Positions 50,034 to 58,966 of a stretch of DNA of 64,000 nt are shown piece after piece. This DNA is from Thiosocius teredinicola (GTDB lineage Bacteria; Pseudomonadota; Gammaproteobacteria; Chromatiales; Chromatiaceae). Each line of letters begins with the position of its first letter. Within the stretch, counting starts at the first letter, position 1. The notes under the pieces were generated by a model. The model was given only the letters and a program-made list of their open reading frames with translations. It had not been told where the DNA came from and searched no databases. The position numbers and the translations under genes are program-made. The stretch covers positions 3,149,297 through 3,213,296 of the forward strand of contig NZ_CP019936.1 of the NCBI RefSeq assembly GCF_002009425.1, given 5' to 3'.

Positions 50034-52151
50034 TCAGCCGCGACCATGCGTCTTGCCGTGCTTTCCATGATGCTTGCCGTGGTGTTTATCGTTCTTGGCA
50101 TGGTGACCTCTACGCCCCTCGACCTCGACGAAGATCGGGTTGCTGTAGAACCAGATATCACCCCAGGCTTCGACGTCTTTGTCCATCTTGCCGTCGATGT
50201 GCGGCGGGCAAAGCGGATCAGAGCAAGCGATGTTGCCGCGCAGATAGTCGGCGAGTGGGTTGCCATCCATATCACGTGCGTTCGGCGTGTTTGGCGGCAG
50301 GTTGGAACCACGTGCGCGCACGTAACTGTCGTCGTAAGCACGGAAGCTGTAGACCATCTTCTTGACGGGACCGCGACCCCAATCGTACTTGTTCCAATGC
50401 TGGGCGATGCGCGTGGTGGCCGGTGCCTGCGGGTTGTAGTACTCGGCATCGGTCGGCTCGACCGGACCGGTTACCCGACCCTTGATCAACTCGACATGTG
50501 CGAGTTCCGGCTCGTTCATCGGCTGCTCAACACCGATCTGCATCAATGCAGGGTTGTTGAACTTATAGGGGCTGCTGTTCTCACCCTTCGGATCGCGCAC
50601 GTTCAGGAAGACCTTGACGACCGCACCCTTGCGCACCTTCAGCGTCTCGCCCATCGTGGCGCACTTGCCGCCGCTACAGGCAACGAACTTCATCTTGTCG
50701 ATCAGCTGACCCTGAACAACGAAGGTGTTACCCGAACGCAGCGCGTCGACGACATCCTGAGCCGGATTTTCCGGGTTGCTGTCGACCACACGAGTGTAGT
50801 TGTCCTGGTACTCGCCCGGCCAGAAGTCGTTGTCGGATTCGAAATCCAATGGACCGAACGAACCACGGTTATGCCAGTCGGAAGAACCGAAGAACCAGAA
50901 ACGGCGGCCTTCGCTCAGCAAGGCGTCCCACATGGTGTGGACACCCGGACGACTGAGTACAGTACGCGGCACATTGCTGCAGTTCACGCCCTCGAGCTGG
51001 CACTGCGGCGTGGTGGCCGGATCGATCGGATTGCCGTCGAAGTCGAGACCGGGCTTGGACACCTCTGCAGCTGCATAGGCCCCGGTACCGCCGTAGGTCC
51101 AGAAACCTGCGGTCGGGCGGCTGGCCGAGTACGAGCCACGGTTCGACTGCGCCTGGTGACCGGGCTGTGACTCGAAACCGATCGAAGCCTGCGGTACCAG
51201 CGTGTTGATGTCGCGCATGTGCTCGACGTTCCAGCCGCGGTTTTCGTCCGGCAGATAGGCACCCTGACGTTCGACGTGCGCCTGGGCAAAAAAGCCCTCA
51301 CCCGGAAACTTCTCTTCCATCCACAAGATGGCCGCAGCCGCCTTGACGTGCTCACCGTCGTCCGAGATGTTGATACCGTCGACCAGGGTCGAGTTGTAAT
51401 CAGCGATGCCTTCTTCAGGACGACCAGTGAACAGCTCTTTCAGCTTCTCGTTGTTTTCGTTCGAGATCTCGCAGGTCCAGCCCTGACCGCCGCCCTGACT
51501 GGTGTCGTCGGAGTTACGCGCAAAGCAGTATTCGAACTGTGCGAGTGCATCCGAACGCGGCGTGTCTTCGTACTGGCCGGTGATGATCGAGTTTGACGCA
51601 TGCTCGTGACCGGGTACGACCCACTCCAAACCCAGGAACGCCACCTTGTTGTCGTTGCCGGGGTAATTGCGCTCATCGACGATGCCGCCCAGGTTGAATT
51701 CCTGCAGCGACTGCCAGCGCCACATGTCCTGCACGGTCTGCGTCGACTCGGTACCGTCGTAGCTCTTCATCGTGAAGGTGCGCAGGCGCTCGTCACCCTT
51801 GATCTCTTCCGGCTGGAGGGTGTTGGTCCACAGACCGACGCTCGAACCACCGCCTTGGGCATGATAGAGAAAGTCGGATACGCGGCAATCGCGCGGACCG
51901 CGACCCGAGTGACCGACATGGATGAACCAATCGTGACGCGCGAGTGCCTCGCGGGTCAGCGTACGTACCGACGTCGATCCGTCGGAACAGGTCGTATGGT
52001 TATGAAAGTCACCGGCACGGTATTCGCCATCGCGGTTGATGTCGAAGGCACGGTTTTCGCGTGCATCCTTGTTACCGGCGACGGCGCCCGTCGTCGCCGT
52101 CAATGCGGCAACGACCGCCGTAGCAAGTATCTTGCGCTTATGCATCTGCAT
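50034..52151 (-). CDS. DUF3604 protein with a PHP-like metal motif, exported
   Basis: 705 residues. Signal peptide of about 25 residues (ILATAVVAALTATTGAVAG). GDFHNHTTCSDGS (about 47-59) is a PHP-type metal motif, and HASNSIITG and GSSDWHNRGSFGP further on supply more His/Asp residues of a metallo-phosphoesterase-like barrel. The C-terminus is a His/Lys/Gly-rich tail (KHHGKHHGKHGKTHGRG) that could bind metal. DUF3604 proteins are large, usually exported, and functionally undefined. It is divergent from the foldase-HupE operon across a 329-bp region. A metal or phosphate connection is possible but unproven. Confidence 0.88.
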   Translation of the reverse strand: MQMHKRKILATAVVAALTATTGAVAGNKDARENRAFDINRDGEYRAGDFHNHTTCSDGSTSVRTLTREALARHDWFIHVGHSGRGPRDCRVSDFLYHAQGGGSSVGLWTNTLQPEEIKGDERLRTFTMKSYDGTESTQTVQDMWRWQSLQEFNLGGIVDERNYPGNDNKVAFLGLEWVVPGHEHASNSIITGQYEDTPRSDALAQFEYCFARNSDDTSQGGGQGWTCEISNENNEKLKELFTGRPEEGIADYNSTLVDGINISDDGEHVKAAAAILWMEEKFPGEGFFAQAHVERQGAYLPDENRGWNVEHMRDINTLVPQASIGFESQPGHQAQSNRGSYSASRPTAGFWTYGGTGAYAAAEVSKPGLDFDGNPIDPATTPQCQLEGVNCSNVPRTVLSRPGVHTMWDALLSEGRRFWFFGSSDWHNRGSFGPLDFESDNDFWPGEYQDNYTRVVDSNPENPAQDVVDALRSGNTFVVQGQLIDKMKFVACSGGKCATMGETLKVRKGAVVKVFLNVRDPKGENSSPYKFNNPALMQIGVEQPMNEPELAHVELIKGRVTGPVEPTDAEYYNPQAPATTRIAQHWNKYDWGRGPVKKMVYSFRAYDDSYVRARGSNLPPNTPNARDMDGNPLADYLRGNIACSDPLCPPHIDGKMDKDVEAWGDIWFYSNPIFVEVEGRRGHHAKNDKHHGKHHGKHGKTHGRG

Positions 52152-52480
52152 GTCTTGGAGTCTCCACCTGGCTGCATTATTCGATTTGGGTGGACGCCAA
52201 CACGGCGCCCAATAGAAGCGAACACAAGAGCGCCTGTCACACTCGGCGTGCTTCAGGCAAGGTCACGCTAATGTGAATTGGTGACATTTGCAGTTAGAAG
52301 CGGTGAAGCTTTTACGGCAGGTATGTGACACGTCGCAGACCGGACCAAAGCGACAGACAGGCAGCAAAAAGCAATGCCCCCGTGGTTGAACAGACGCAAG
52401 ACCGTCATCAATCTGTCATTCCGGGGTGATTCACTGCTGCGGCCGAGCCCGTCCGATCTCTAACAAAAAAGCCGTACGCC
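52152..52480. promoter_or_regulatory. Divergent intergenic region between the DUF3604 gene and the foldase-HupE operon
   Basis: About 329 bp with no supported gene. It should hold both promoters. CCGTCATCAATCTGTCAT at 52402-52419 matches the 18-bp Pho-box pattern at 16 positions, but no good -10 hexamer lies at the expected distance. GTGACA/TGTCAC elements occur at several places (near 52235, 52287 and 52325) without a clear dyad. Confidence 0.4.
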
Positions 52481-53344
52481 ATGAATCTCTTGAAACAGCC
52501 GCTGGTCCAGTTCTTGTTGCTCGGAGCACTGATCTTCGGGCTTGAGAAAGCATTGGTGGCCGATGAGTCCGACCCGCGCAAAATACTGATCGACGACGCA
52601 CGCTATGCCGAGATCGCCGGTATCTACCGCGACAACCAGGGGCGTGATCCCAGTGAAGACGAAATGGCCGATCTGGTGGTGACCTGGGCGCAGAACGAGG
52701 TGCTGTACCGCGAAGCCAGCCTGATGGGGCTGGACAAGGGCGACGAGATGATCCGCCAGCGCCTGATCCTCAAGCTGCGCAATGTACTGTTCAATCGCCT
52801 GGTCGCCGACGCACCCAGCGAACAACAGTTGCGCGGCTGGTTCGAACAGCACCGGGATCGCTACGACCGGCCGGATACTTTCGATTTCGAGCAGTTCAAG
52901 ATCGGCGACGACGCGTCTGCCGAACAAACCGCGCGCACGCTGGTCAATGAACTCGACACGCAGGATCCTGGCGCGCAATGGCTGGATCAGATTCGTCGCT
53001 ACCAGCGCCGCCCGGCGAGCAACATCGCGCTGGTGTTCGGCGACAGCGACGCAGCAAGCCTGATCGATGCCGCCGATAGACGCTGGCATGCCGTGCGCTC
53101 GCCCGCCGGCTGGCACCTGGCACGCGTGACTGCCCGGCATGCCGGCAAAAAAGCCGATTTCGATGTTGTTCGCAGCCGCGTTGGAGAAGACTGGAAGTCT
53201 CAGGCAATGCAGGCCGAACTGTCGGTCGCGCTGCACGATATCGCGCAACGCTACGATGTACGCATCGAGCTGAGCGCCCCGCCGGAAAACTGGGATGCTG
53301 CGCGTATCGAGGAAGAGCGCCTGGCGATGCGCTCTGCGCAATGA
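52481..53344 (+). CDS. PpiC/SurA-like periplasmic foldase (peptidyl-prolyl isomerase-like)
   Basis: 287 residues. An N-terminal signal anchor (PLVQFLLLGALIFGLEKAL, about 7-25) is followed by a SurA_N-like helical region (WAQNEVLYREASLMGLDKGD, about 69-88) and a parvulin-like region. The parvulin core looks degenerate: the usual His and Met/Gln active-site pattern is not obvious. It may act as a chaperone more than an isomerase. It overlaps the first HupE/UreJ gene by 4 bp, so it probably assists folding of the extracytoplasmic domain of that protein. Confidence 0.8.
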   Translation: MNLLKQPLVQFLLLGALIFGLEKALVADESDPRKILIDDARYAEIAGIYRDNQGRDPSEDEMADLVVTWAQNEVLYREASLMGLDKGDEMIRQRLILKLRNVLFNRLVADAPSEQQLRGWFEQHRDRYDRPDTFDFEQFKIGDDASAEQTARTLVNELDTQDPGAQWLDQIRRYQRRPASNIALVFGDSDAASLIDAADRRWHAVRSPAGWHLARVTARHAGKKADFDVVRSRVGEDWKSQAMQAELSVALHDIAQRYDVRIELSAPPENWDAARIEEERLAMRSAQ

Positions 53345-54321
53345 TGTCGGACGCTCGTTTGCACATCGCGATCATATTGCTGGCCGCCTTGTTACTGCCG
53401 AATGTGTGCTGGTCGCATGAAACGCCGATCGCGCTGTTGGAAGTTCGCGAAACGCCCAACGGTAGCTACCTCGCCCACTGGACCTATTCATCGTCGACCA
53501 ACATGCAGCCGCCCACTGCCGTGTTCCCGGCACATTGCTCGTTCGATGAACCGCGATTGGATTGTGGTGAGCGCGGCCTGATCGGACAACTCAGTTTCGA
53601 GCGCTTGGGCAAGAGCTATTCGGCCGTGGTCGTACGCATTTCGCGGATAGATCAGGCGGCACAGAGCTTCACCCTGACCGGCGCCCAACCCAGCGTAGCC
53701 CTGACGCCCGATGGCAAGCTGCCGCTGTCGCAGGTCATGGCCAGTTACGTTCCGCTGGGCATCGAGCACATCCTGCTGGGAATCGATCACCTGTTATTCG
53801 TTCTGGGGCTGATGGTACTGGTAACGGGGGTGCGTTCACTGATCGAAACCATTACCGCCTTCACCATCGCACACAGCCTGACGCTTGCCGCGGCCACCTT
53901 CGGCTGGATCGGCGTGCCGGAGGCATCAGTGAACGCGGCCATCGCACTGAGCATCGTCATCGTTGCCGTGGAGATCCTGCGCGAACGACAGGGCGAACGC
54001 AGCCTGACCGGGCGTTTTCCGTGGGCCGTCGCATTCGGTTTCGGCCTGCTGCATGGCTTCGGCTTTGCAAGCGCCCTGACGGACATCGGCCTACCGCAAG
54101 AAAACGTGCCCGCCGCATTGCTGTTCTTCAACGTCGGCGTAGAAATCGGTCAGATCGGCTTTGTGCTGCTGGTGCTGGCACTGGTGTGGTCGCATCGCAG
54201 ACTCAAAGCCTTGCTGCCGACCTGGTCGGAGAGTGTCGGTATCTACGCCATGGGCACGCTTGCGAGCTTCTGGTTCGTCGGCCGAATCTTCAACATGGTT
54301 ATAACCAAGGTAGCGATCTGA
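53341..54321 (+). CDS. HupE/UreJ-family membrane protein with an extracytoplasmic N-terminal domain
   Basis: 326 residues. Signal peptide (IAIILLAALLLPNVCWS) followed by a ~110-residue beta-rich domain, then six or seven membrane helices from about residue 135. IEHILLGIDHLLFVLGLMVL carries the H-x-G-x-D-H motif, and the LLHGFGFASALTDIGL segment resembles the second HupE signature. HupE/UreJ proteins are nickel/cobalt (and possibly other metal) permeases. It is the first of three adjacent HupE-like genes, each overlapping the next, and is led by the foldase gene. Confidence 0.87.
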   Translation: MMSDARLHIAIILLAALLLPNVCWSHETPIALLEVRETPNGSYLAHWTYSSSTNMQPPTAVFPAHCSFDEPRLDCGERGLIGQLSFERLGKSYSAVVVRISRIDQAAQSFTLTGAQPSVALTPDGKLPLSQVMASYVPLGIEHILLGIDHLLFVLGLMVLVTGVRSLIETITAFTIAHSLTLAAATFGWIGVPEASVNAAIALSIVIVAVEILRERQGERSLTGRFPWAVAFGFGLLHGFGFASALTDIGLPQENVPAALLFFNVGVEIGQIGFVLLVLALVWSHRRLKALLPTWSESVGIYAMGTLASFWFVGRIFNMVITKVAI

Positions 54322-54959
54322 TGAAGTCTTGCCAAAGCCTGTTTAGTGCTCCCATCGCGTCGTCGGTCCCCGTCCGGTTCGCGCTGTTCGCCTTGCTGCT
54401 GTCGTCGGTGACAGCCAGTCATGCCCACACTGATGTCGGAGCGGCGAGCGGATTTCTCTCCGGCTTTCTCCACCCGGTGTTCGGCGTCGATCACCTGATC
54501 GCCATGGTCGCGGTCGGCCTGTGGGGCGCACAGCTTGGCAAGCCCGCCATCTGGATATTGCCGATCACCTTTCCGGCGGTCATGGCATTGGGTGCCCTGT
54601 TCGGTATCGCCGGTCTTCCACTGCCAGGTGTCGAGATCGGTATTGCAGCATCTGCCCTGATACTGGGCCTGATGGTGACCTTCGCGGCCAAGCCTGCGCT
54701 GTGGATCGCCGGACTTGTGGTCGCGGCATTCGCCCTATGGCACGGGCATGCGCACGGCACCGAGATTCCGGACGCGACCAATCCGCTGGCTTACGGGATC
54801 GGTTTCGTCGTGTCCACCGGTCTTCTTCATCTGGCCGGCATCATCATCGGCCTGCTGGTACGTTGGCCGGCCGGTGCGATCATGGTGCGCGCCTCCGGCT
54901 CCGCCATCGCGGCCCTTGGCGTGTATTTCCTCGGTGCCAATCTCGGTCTTCTGGCATGA
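54321..54959 (+). CDS. HupE/UreJ-family metal permease
   Basis: 212 residues from the ATG at 54321, which overlaps the previous stop by one base. A signal peptide ends in TASHAHTD, giving the histidine-containing mature N-terminus (HTD) that is typical. The first signature is HPVFGVDHLIAMVAVG and the second LWHGHAHGTE, both intact HupE motifs with the metal-coordinating His and Asp. Six or seven membrane helices. This is the most canonical of the three neighbours and a probable nickel or cobalt transporter of the inner membrane. No urease or hydrogenase genes lie in the window. Confidence 0.9.
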   Translation: MKSCQSLFSAPIASSVPVRFALFALLLSSVTASHAHTDVGAASGFLSGFLHPVFGVDHLIAMVAVGLWGAQLGKPAIWILPITFPAVMALGALFGIAGLPLPGVEIGIAASALILGLMVTFAAKPALWIAGLVVAAFALWHGHAHGTEIPDATNPLAYGIGFVVSTGLLHLAGIIIGLLVRWPAGAIMVRASGSAIAALGVYFLGANLGLLA

Positions 54960-55552
54960 AGACAACAGCGTGGGCCTGGTTGACGCCATTGATTCTCGTA
55001 CCCGGCGCAGCCGACGCGCACTTGGTGTCGACCCGCTTCGGCGAGCTGTATAGCGGCCTGCTCCATCCCCTGACGGCGCTGCAGCATCTCGTACCCTGGA
55101 TTGCACTCGCGTTACTTGGCGGACTGCAGGACACCCGTACCGCTCGCTGGGCACTGATCGCCTTTCCGATCAGTGTCGGCTGCGGCGTGGTTACGGCTGA
55201 CCTAGCGCCCGGCGTGGCCTACGCGACCAGCGTCAATGCCGCCTCATTCGTCGTGTTGGGGCTGTTGGTTGCGATCAAAAAACGACTACCGCTGATCGAG
55301 TTCATGGCTTTGGCGGTCATCATCGGGATCACCCACGGCTACGCCAATGCAGCGACCGATGTGCAGGGGTTCGGCGCCTTGTTGTACGTCAGCGGCGTAA
55401 CCCTGGCGGCCTATCTCATCATCACCCTCGGCACCGCCTCGTCACATTCGCTGGCGGGCGGGCCGGCTTGGGGAAGCATCGCCATTCGCGCCGTCGGTAG
55501 CTGGATAGCGGCAGTCGGTCTGATCTATGCGGGTTTCCTGGCAACCACCTGA
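54956..55552 (+). CDS. Divergent HupE/UreJ-like membrane protein
   Basis: 198 residues from the ATG at 54956 (ATGA overlap). Signal peptide ends in GAADAHLV. Its first signature is GLLHPLTALQHLVPWIAL, where the canonical Asp before the second His is replaced by Gln, and the second is ITHGYANAATD instead of HGHAHGTE. The membrane topology is otherwise like that of its neighbours. Loss of metal-binding residues suggests an altered substrate or a partner role. Same operon as the two HupE genes before it. Confidence 0.85.
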   Translation: MKTTAWAWLTPLILVPGAADAHLVSTRFGELYSGLLHPLTALQHLVPWIALALLGGLQDTRTARWALIAFPISVGCGVVTADLAPGVAYATSVNAASFVVLGLLVAIKKRLPLIEFMALAVIIGITHGYANAATDVQGFGALLYVSGVTLAAYLIITLGTASSHSLAGGPAWGSIAIRAVGSWIAAVGLIYAGFLATT

Positions 55553-55587
55553 CCCGGGTACATCTAACCGGGCCGCAGCCGACTATT

Positions 55588-58233
55588 ATGAGCACCACAC
55601 CTGAGCGCATTTCCCTTGGCCACTCGCACGGCACCGATCGCGTGCTGGATGCCCGGCGATGGATCTACCCCGTCGTCTTCCTGTCGGGTTTCGCTGGGCT
55701 CGGCTACGAGATGGTGTGGACACGGATGCTCGCCCTGTCGCTCGGCCACGAAATCCTTGCTGTGCTCGCCGTACTCGCCGCGTTCTTCGCCGGCCTGTCT
55801 GTGGGAGCGGTCGTATTCGGCGAACTGATCCGCCGGTCCACACGACCGGCACTATGGTACGGCTGGCTGGAGATCGCTATCGGCATCTGGGCCATCGCAC
55901 TGATCTGGCTGATTCCGATATTCAACGCCACCATTCCGCAGTGGATCGGCGAAGCACCACAACCCGTCTGGCATTGGGGCATTGCCTTCGGCGCGACCTT
56001 CGTGTTGCTTTTGCCCGCCACCGCGGCCATGGGCGGCACTTTGCCAAGTCTTGAGCGGACCAGTGCGATCCTGTTCGGTCCGGGGCGCTATGTCGGCGGC
56101 GTGTATGGCAGCAATACCTTCGGCGCGGTCGCCGGTACGATATCGACAACGTTCGTGCTGGCACCGCTGCTGGGGTTCACGACGACCCTGTGGTCGAGCG
56201 CCGCGATCAATATCCTGTGTGGGCTATGGGCCTTCATCGCATGGCGCTCACTGCCGGCTGACGCTACAGCGCGTCCCACCGGCATTACCAACGCTGCGGG
56301 TCCGTCGTCATCGCGGCTGCTGGCCAGCCTGTTTGTCACCGGCTTTCTCGGCCTGGCATTCGAAGTCATCGTGATCCGCGTGCTCAGCCAGGTGCTGGAG
56401 AACACTGTTTACACCTTCGCCGTAGTGCTTAGCATCTATCTGCTGGGTACCGCCATCGGCGCGTCGCTCTATCAACGATATGCAACCGACGATGACTACG
56501 GATCCAGGTTGCGAAAGCTTTTGGGCCTGACGGCGATCGGCTGCCTGCTGGGCAGTGCAGCCTTATGGCTGTCGGACAACGTCTACGATGCGATTACCTA
56601 TGCGTTGCCGCGAACCTCGTCGATCGCCATCGGCGCGGAGTTGCTGGTGGCAGCGTCTGTTTTCCTGCTGCCCACGATCGCGATGGGCGGATTGTTCAGC
56701 CACCTCGCCCAGTCTGCAACCGCACGTTTCGGTTTTGGCCGGGCGCTCGCCGTCAACACCCTGGGGGCCGCGATTGCGCCCTTGGTGGCCGGCGTCGTGT
56801 TGCTTCCTGCACTCGGCCCGCAAGGCATGTTGATCGTGATCTCGCTGGGTTATCTGTTGCTTCTGCCGTGGCCGGCAGCGAAGCCAGTCCGCCCGACGTT
56901 CCCCGCCGCGACCGCGGCTGTATTAGTGATTGCACTGGCACTGTTGCCACCGCTGCGATTCGTTGAGGTACCCGAGGGCGGGCGGATTCTCGATTACCAG
57001 GATGGCGTGATGGCCTCGGTAGCCGTTGTGTCCGATGCGCAAGACGTCCGCTACCTGAAGATCAACAACCATTTCACCATGGGTAGCACCTCGTCGGGAT
57101 ATGCAGATCACCGGCAGACACATATCCCGCTGCTGCTGCATCCGAAACCGCGCGACGTACTCTATCTCGGCGTCGGCACGGGCATGACGCTGAACGCAGC
57201 GCAGTACCATCCGGGCCTCGATGTCACCGCAGTGGAACTGGTGCCGGAGAGCCTGCAGACGCTCGAGTACTTCGGCACTGCGACGGCGCAAAATGACTGG
57301 CCGCAGTCGCCGCGTCTCTTGTCCTCAGATGCCCGACGCTTCGTGGTATCTACCGACAAGACCTTCGACGTCGTCATCGCTGACCTGTTCCACCCGTCGC
57401 GTGACGGTGCCGGTGCACTGTATACCCGCGAGCATTTTGACGCTGTGCGGCAACGCCTGAACGACGACGGTCTTTTCTGCCAGTGGCTGCCGCTGTTTCA
57501 GATGGATCTCGAGACGTTCAAAGTGATCGCGAAAACCTTCAGCGAGAGCTTTCCGAACGTCCAGGTCTATCTACCGCATAACAGTATCAGCCAGCCGATC
57601 GTCGGATTGATCGGTACCAACCATCCGCTGACCATGCAGCCCGATTACCTGCTTAACCGCGTACACGCGCGTACGTTGCAACGCGAACTGGTCAAGCTGC
57701 GGCTCAATTCCGACTTCGCCCTGTATGGCGGCTTCGTCGCGGACCGCGAAGCACTACGACAGTTCGCGCAACAAGCCCAACTGAATACCGATGATAAGAC
57801 CACGGTGACCTACCGCGCACCGCAGTTCGCCTATCGACAAAAGCAATCTCATGGCGAACGCCTGGTGAGCCTGGTCGACGCACTGGCTGCGTTGCGCACC
57901 CTGCCCGCCGACGACCGGCCATCGCGCGATACCGGATTCAACGAGCGCCTTATCGCTTACTGGCGTGCGCGCGACGCCTACCTGCGTGCCGGCATTGGTG
58001 TGAGTGCCGAAGACGATCTGCCAACGATGCTTGCCAAGACGCGCGCACCGCTGCTCGACGTGGTACGCATCAGCGAAGACTTTCGATCAGCGTACGAACC
58101 GTTGCTGGCCATGGCCGAGTCGCTCAATCAGGTCGACCCCGGCGCCGCCCGTGAGCTTCTCATCGAACTCGACAGGGCCGCACCTGCGCGCACCGAGGCA
58201 CGCCGACTGCTCGCGACGCTACGGCGTAACTGA
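55588..58233 (+). CDS. Membrane-embedded spermidine-synthase-like protein
   Basis: 881 residues. The N-terminal ~440 residues carry about 12 hydrophobic helices (for example VFLSGFAGLGYEMVWTRML near 30). A Rossmann-type SAM domain begins about residue 500. YLGVGTGMTLNAAQYHP (near 525) is motif I, VTAVELVPE motif II, and VVIADLFHPSRDGAGALY motif IV-like, matching spermidine synthases. A helical C-terminus (about 740-881) follows. Fused membrane/spermidine-synthase-like proteins are widespread, but their substrate is mostly unknown. It lies 35 bp behind the HupE set and is followed closely by an oxygenase gene. Confidence 0.88.
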   Translation: MSTTPERISLGHSHGTDRVLDARRWIYPVVFLSGFAGLGYEMVWTRMLALSLGHEILAVLAVLAAFFAGLSVGAVVFGELIRRSTRPALWYGWLEIAIGIWAIALIWLIPIFNATIPQWIGEAPQPVWHWGIAFGATFVLLLPATAAMGGTLPSLERTSAILFGPGRYVGGVYGSNTFGAVAGTISTTFVLAPLLGFTTTLWSSAAINILCGLWAFIAWRSLPADATARPTGITNAAGPSSSRLLASLFVTGFLGLAFEVIVIRVLSQVLENTVYTFAVVLSIYLLGTAIGASLYQRYATDDDYGSRLRKLLGLTAIGCLLGSAALWLSDNVYDAITYALPRTSSIAIGAELLVAASVFLLPTIAMGGLFSHLAQSATARFGFGRALAVNTLGAAIAPLVAGVVLLPALGPQGMLIVISLGYLLLLPWPAAKPVRPTFPAATAAVLVIALALLPPLRFVEVPEGGRILDYQDGVMASVAVVSDAQDVRYLKINNHFTMGSTSSGYADHRQTHIPLLLHPKPRDVLYLGVGTGMTLNAAQYHPGLDVTAVELVPESLQTLEYFGTATAQNDWPQSPRLLSSDARRFVVSTDKTFDVVIADLFHPSRDGAGALYTREHFDAVRQRLNDDGLFCQWLPLFQMDLETFKVIAKTFSESFPNVQVYLPHNSISQPIVGLIGTNHPLTMQPDYLLNRVHARTLQRELVKLRLNSDFALYGGFVADREALRQFAQQAQLNTDDKTTVTYRAPQFAYRQKQSHGERLVSLVDALAALRTLPADDRPSRDTGFNERLIAYWRARDAYLRAGIGVSAEDDLPTMLAKTRAPLLDVVRISEDFRSAYEPLLAMAESLNQVDPGAARELLIELDRAAPARTEARRLLATLRRN

Positions 58234-58252
58234 ACAACGACAGGAGCCCCGT

Positions 58253-58918
58253 ATGTCTCGTGCCGAGACCGCACATACCGCAGCGGACGCTGCACAACCG
58301 CTGGACATCGCCAAGACCATCGTTCCTTTGTTCGCGAGTCCTATTTCGAACTACATCTGGCCCGAATCCGAAGCGATCAACGACCAGCTCCGGCACACGA
58401 TCACCGAGATGGCGTCGAACGACCCAGGTATCCAGCGCAGCAATGTCGGCGGCTGGCATTCGCGCACGGACTTTTTCAACACCGATGCCGAATGCGTGAG
58501 CCTATTGCACGACCGCATCTCACAGCACATCAAGCAGCTGATGCACGCGGTCGCCATCGATTCGTCAGCTAGCAACAACATCCGTTTCGCTATCGAAGGG
58601 TGGGCCAACGTGCTGCGCTACGGCCAGTACCACAGTGTCCACAGTCATCCGAATGCGTTTTGGTCCGGGGTCTACTATGTGTCTGGCAACCCGGTCGCAG
58701 AGGCCGATCACCCGTTCAGTGGAAAGCTCGAGTTGCTCGATCCACGTCCGGGAGCGGCACTGAGCTACGCCGAGCAAACCCGACTCTATGGACGCTTCCT
58801 CGTCAACCCAAGACCGGGACAGATGGTCGTGTTTCCAGGCTGGATGCAGCACCAGGTACATCCGTTTTTCGGACCAGACGAGCGCATCACAGTGGCGTTC
58901 AATGTGGTTGTTGAGTAG
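58253..58918 (+). CDS. TIGR02466-type 2-oxoglutarate/Fe(II) oxygenase-like protein, second type
   Basis: 221 residues from the ATG at 58253 (CAGGAG about eight bases upstream). The metal strand is VHSHPNAFWSGVYYV, and the distal motif MQHQVHPFFGPDERITVAFN. A conserved-looking GGWHSRTDFF lies near residue 63. It is more distant from the other two TIGR02466-type genes than they are from each other. It follows the spermidine-synthase-like gene by 19 bp, so it is probably in the same operon. Substrate unknown. Confidence 0.87.
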   Translation: MSRAETAHTAADAAQPLDIAKTIVPLFASPISNYIWPESEAINDQLRHTITEMASNDPGIQRSNVGGWHSRTDFFNTDAECVSLLHDRISQHIKQLMHAVAIDSSASNNIRFAIEGWANVLRYGQYHSVHSHPNAFWSGVYYVSGNPVAEADHPFSGKLELLDPRPGAALSYAEQTRLYGRFLVNPRPGQMVVFPGWMQHQVHPFFGPDERITVAFNVVVE

Positions 58919-58966
58919 ACGACGCAAGATCCACTAGGTCGCCAAACGACGCGCAAACCCGAAGCG

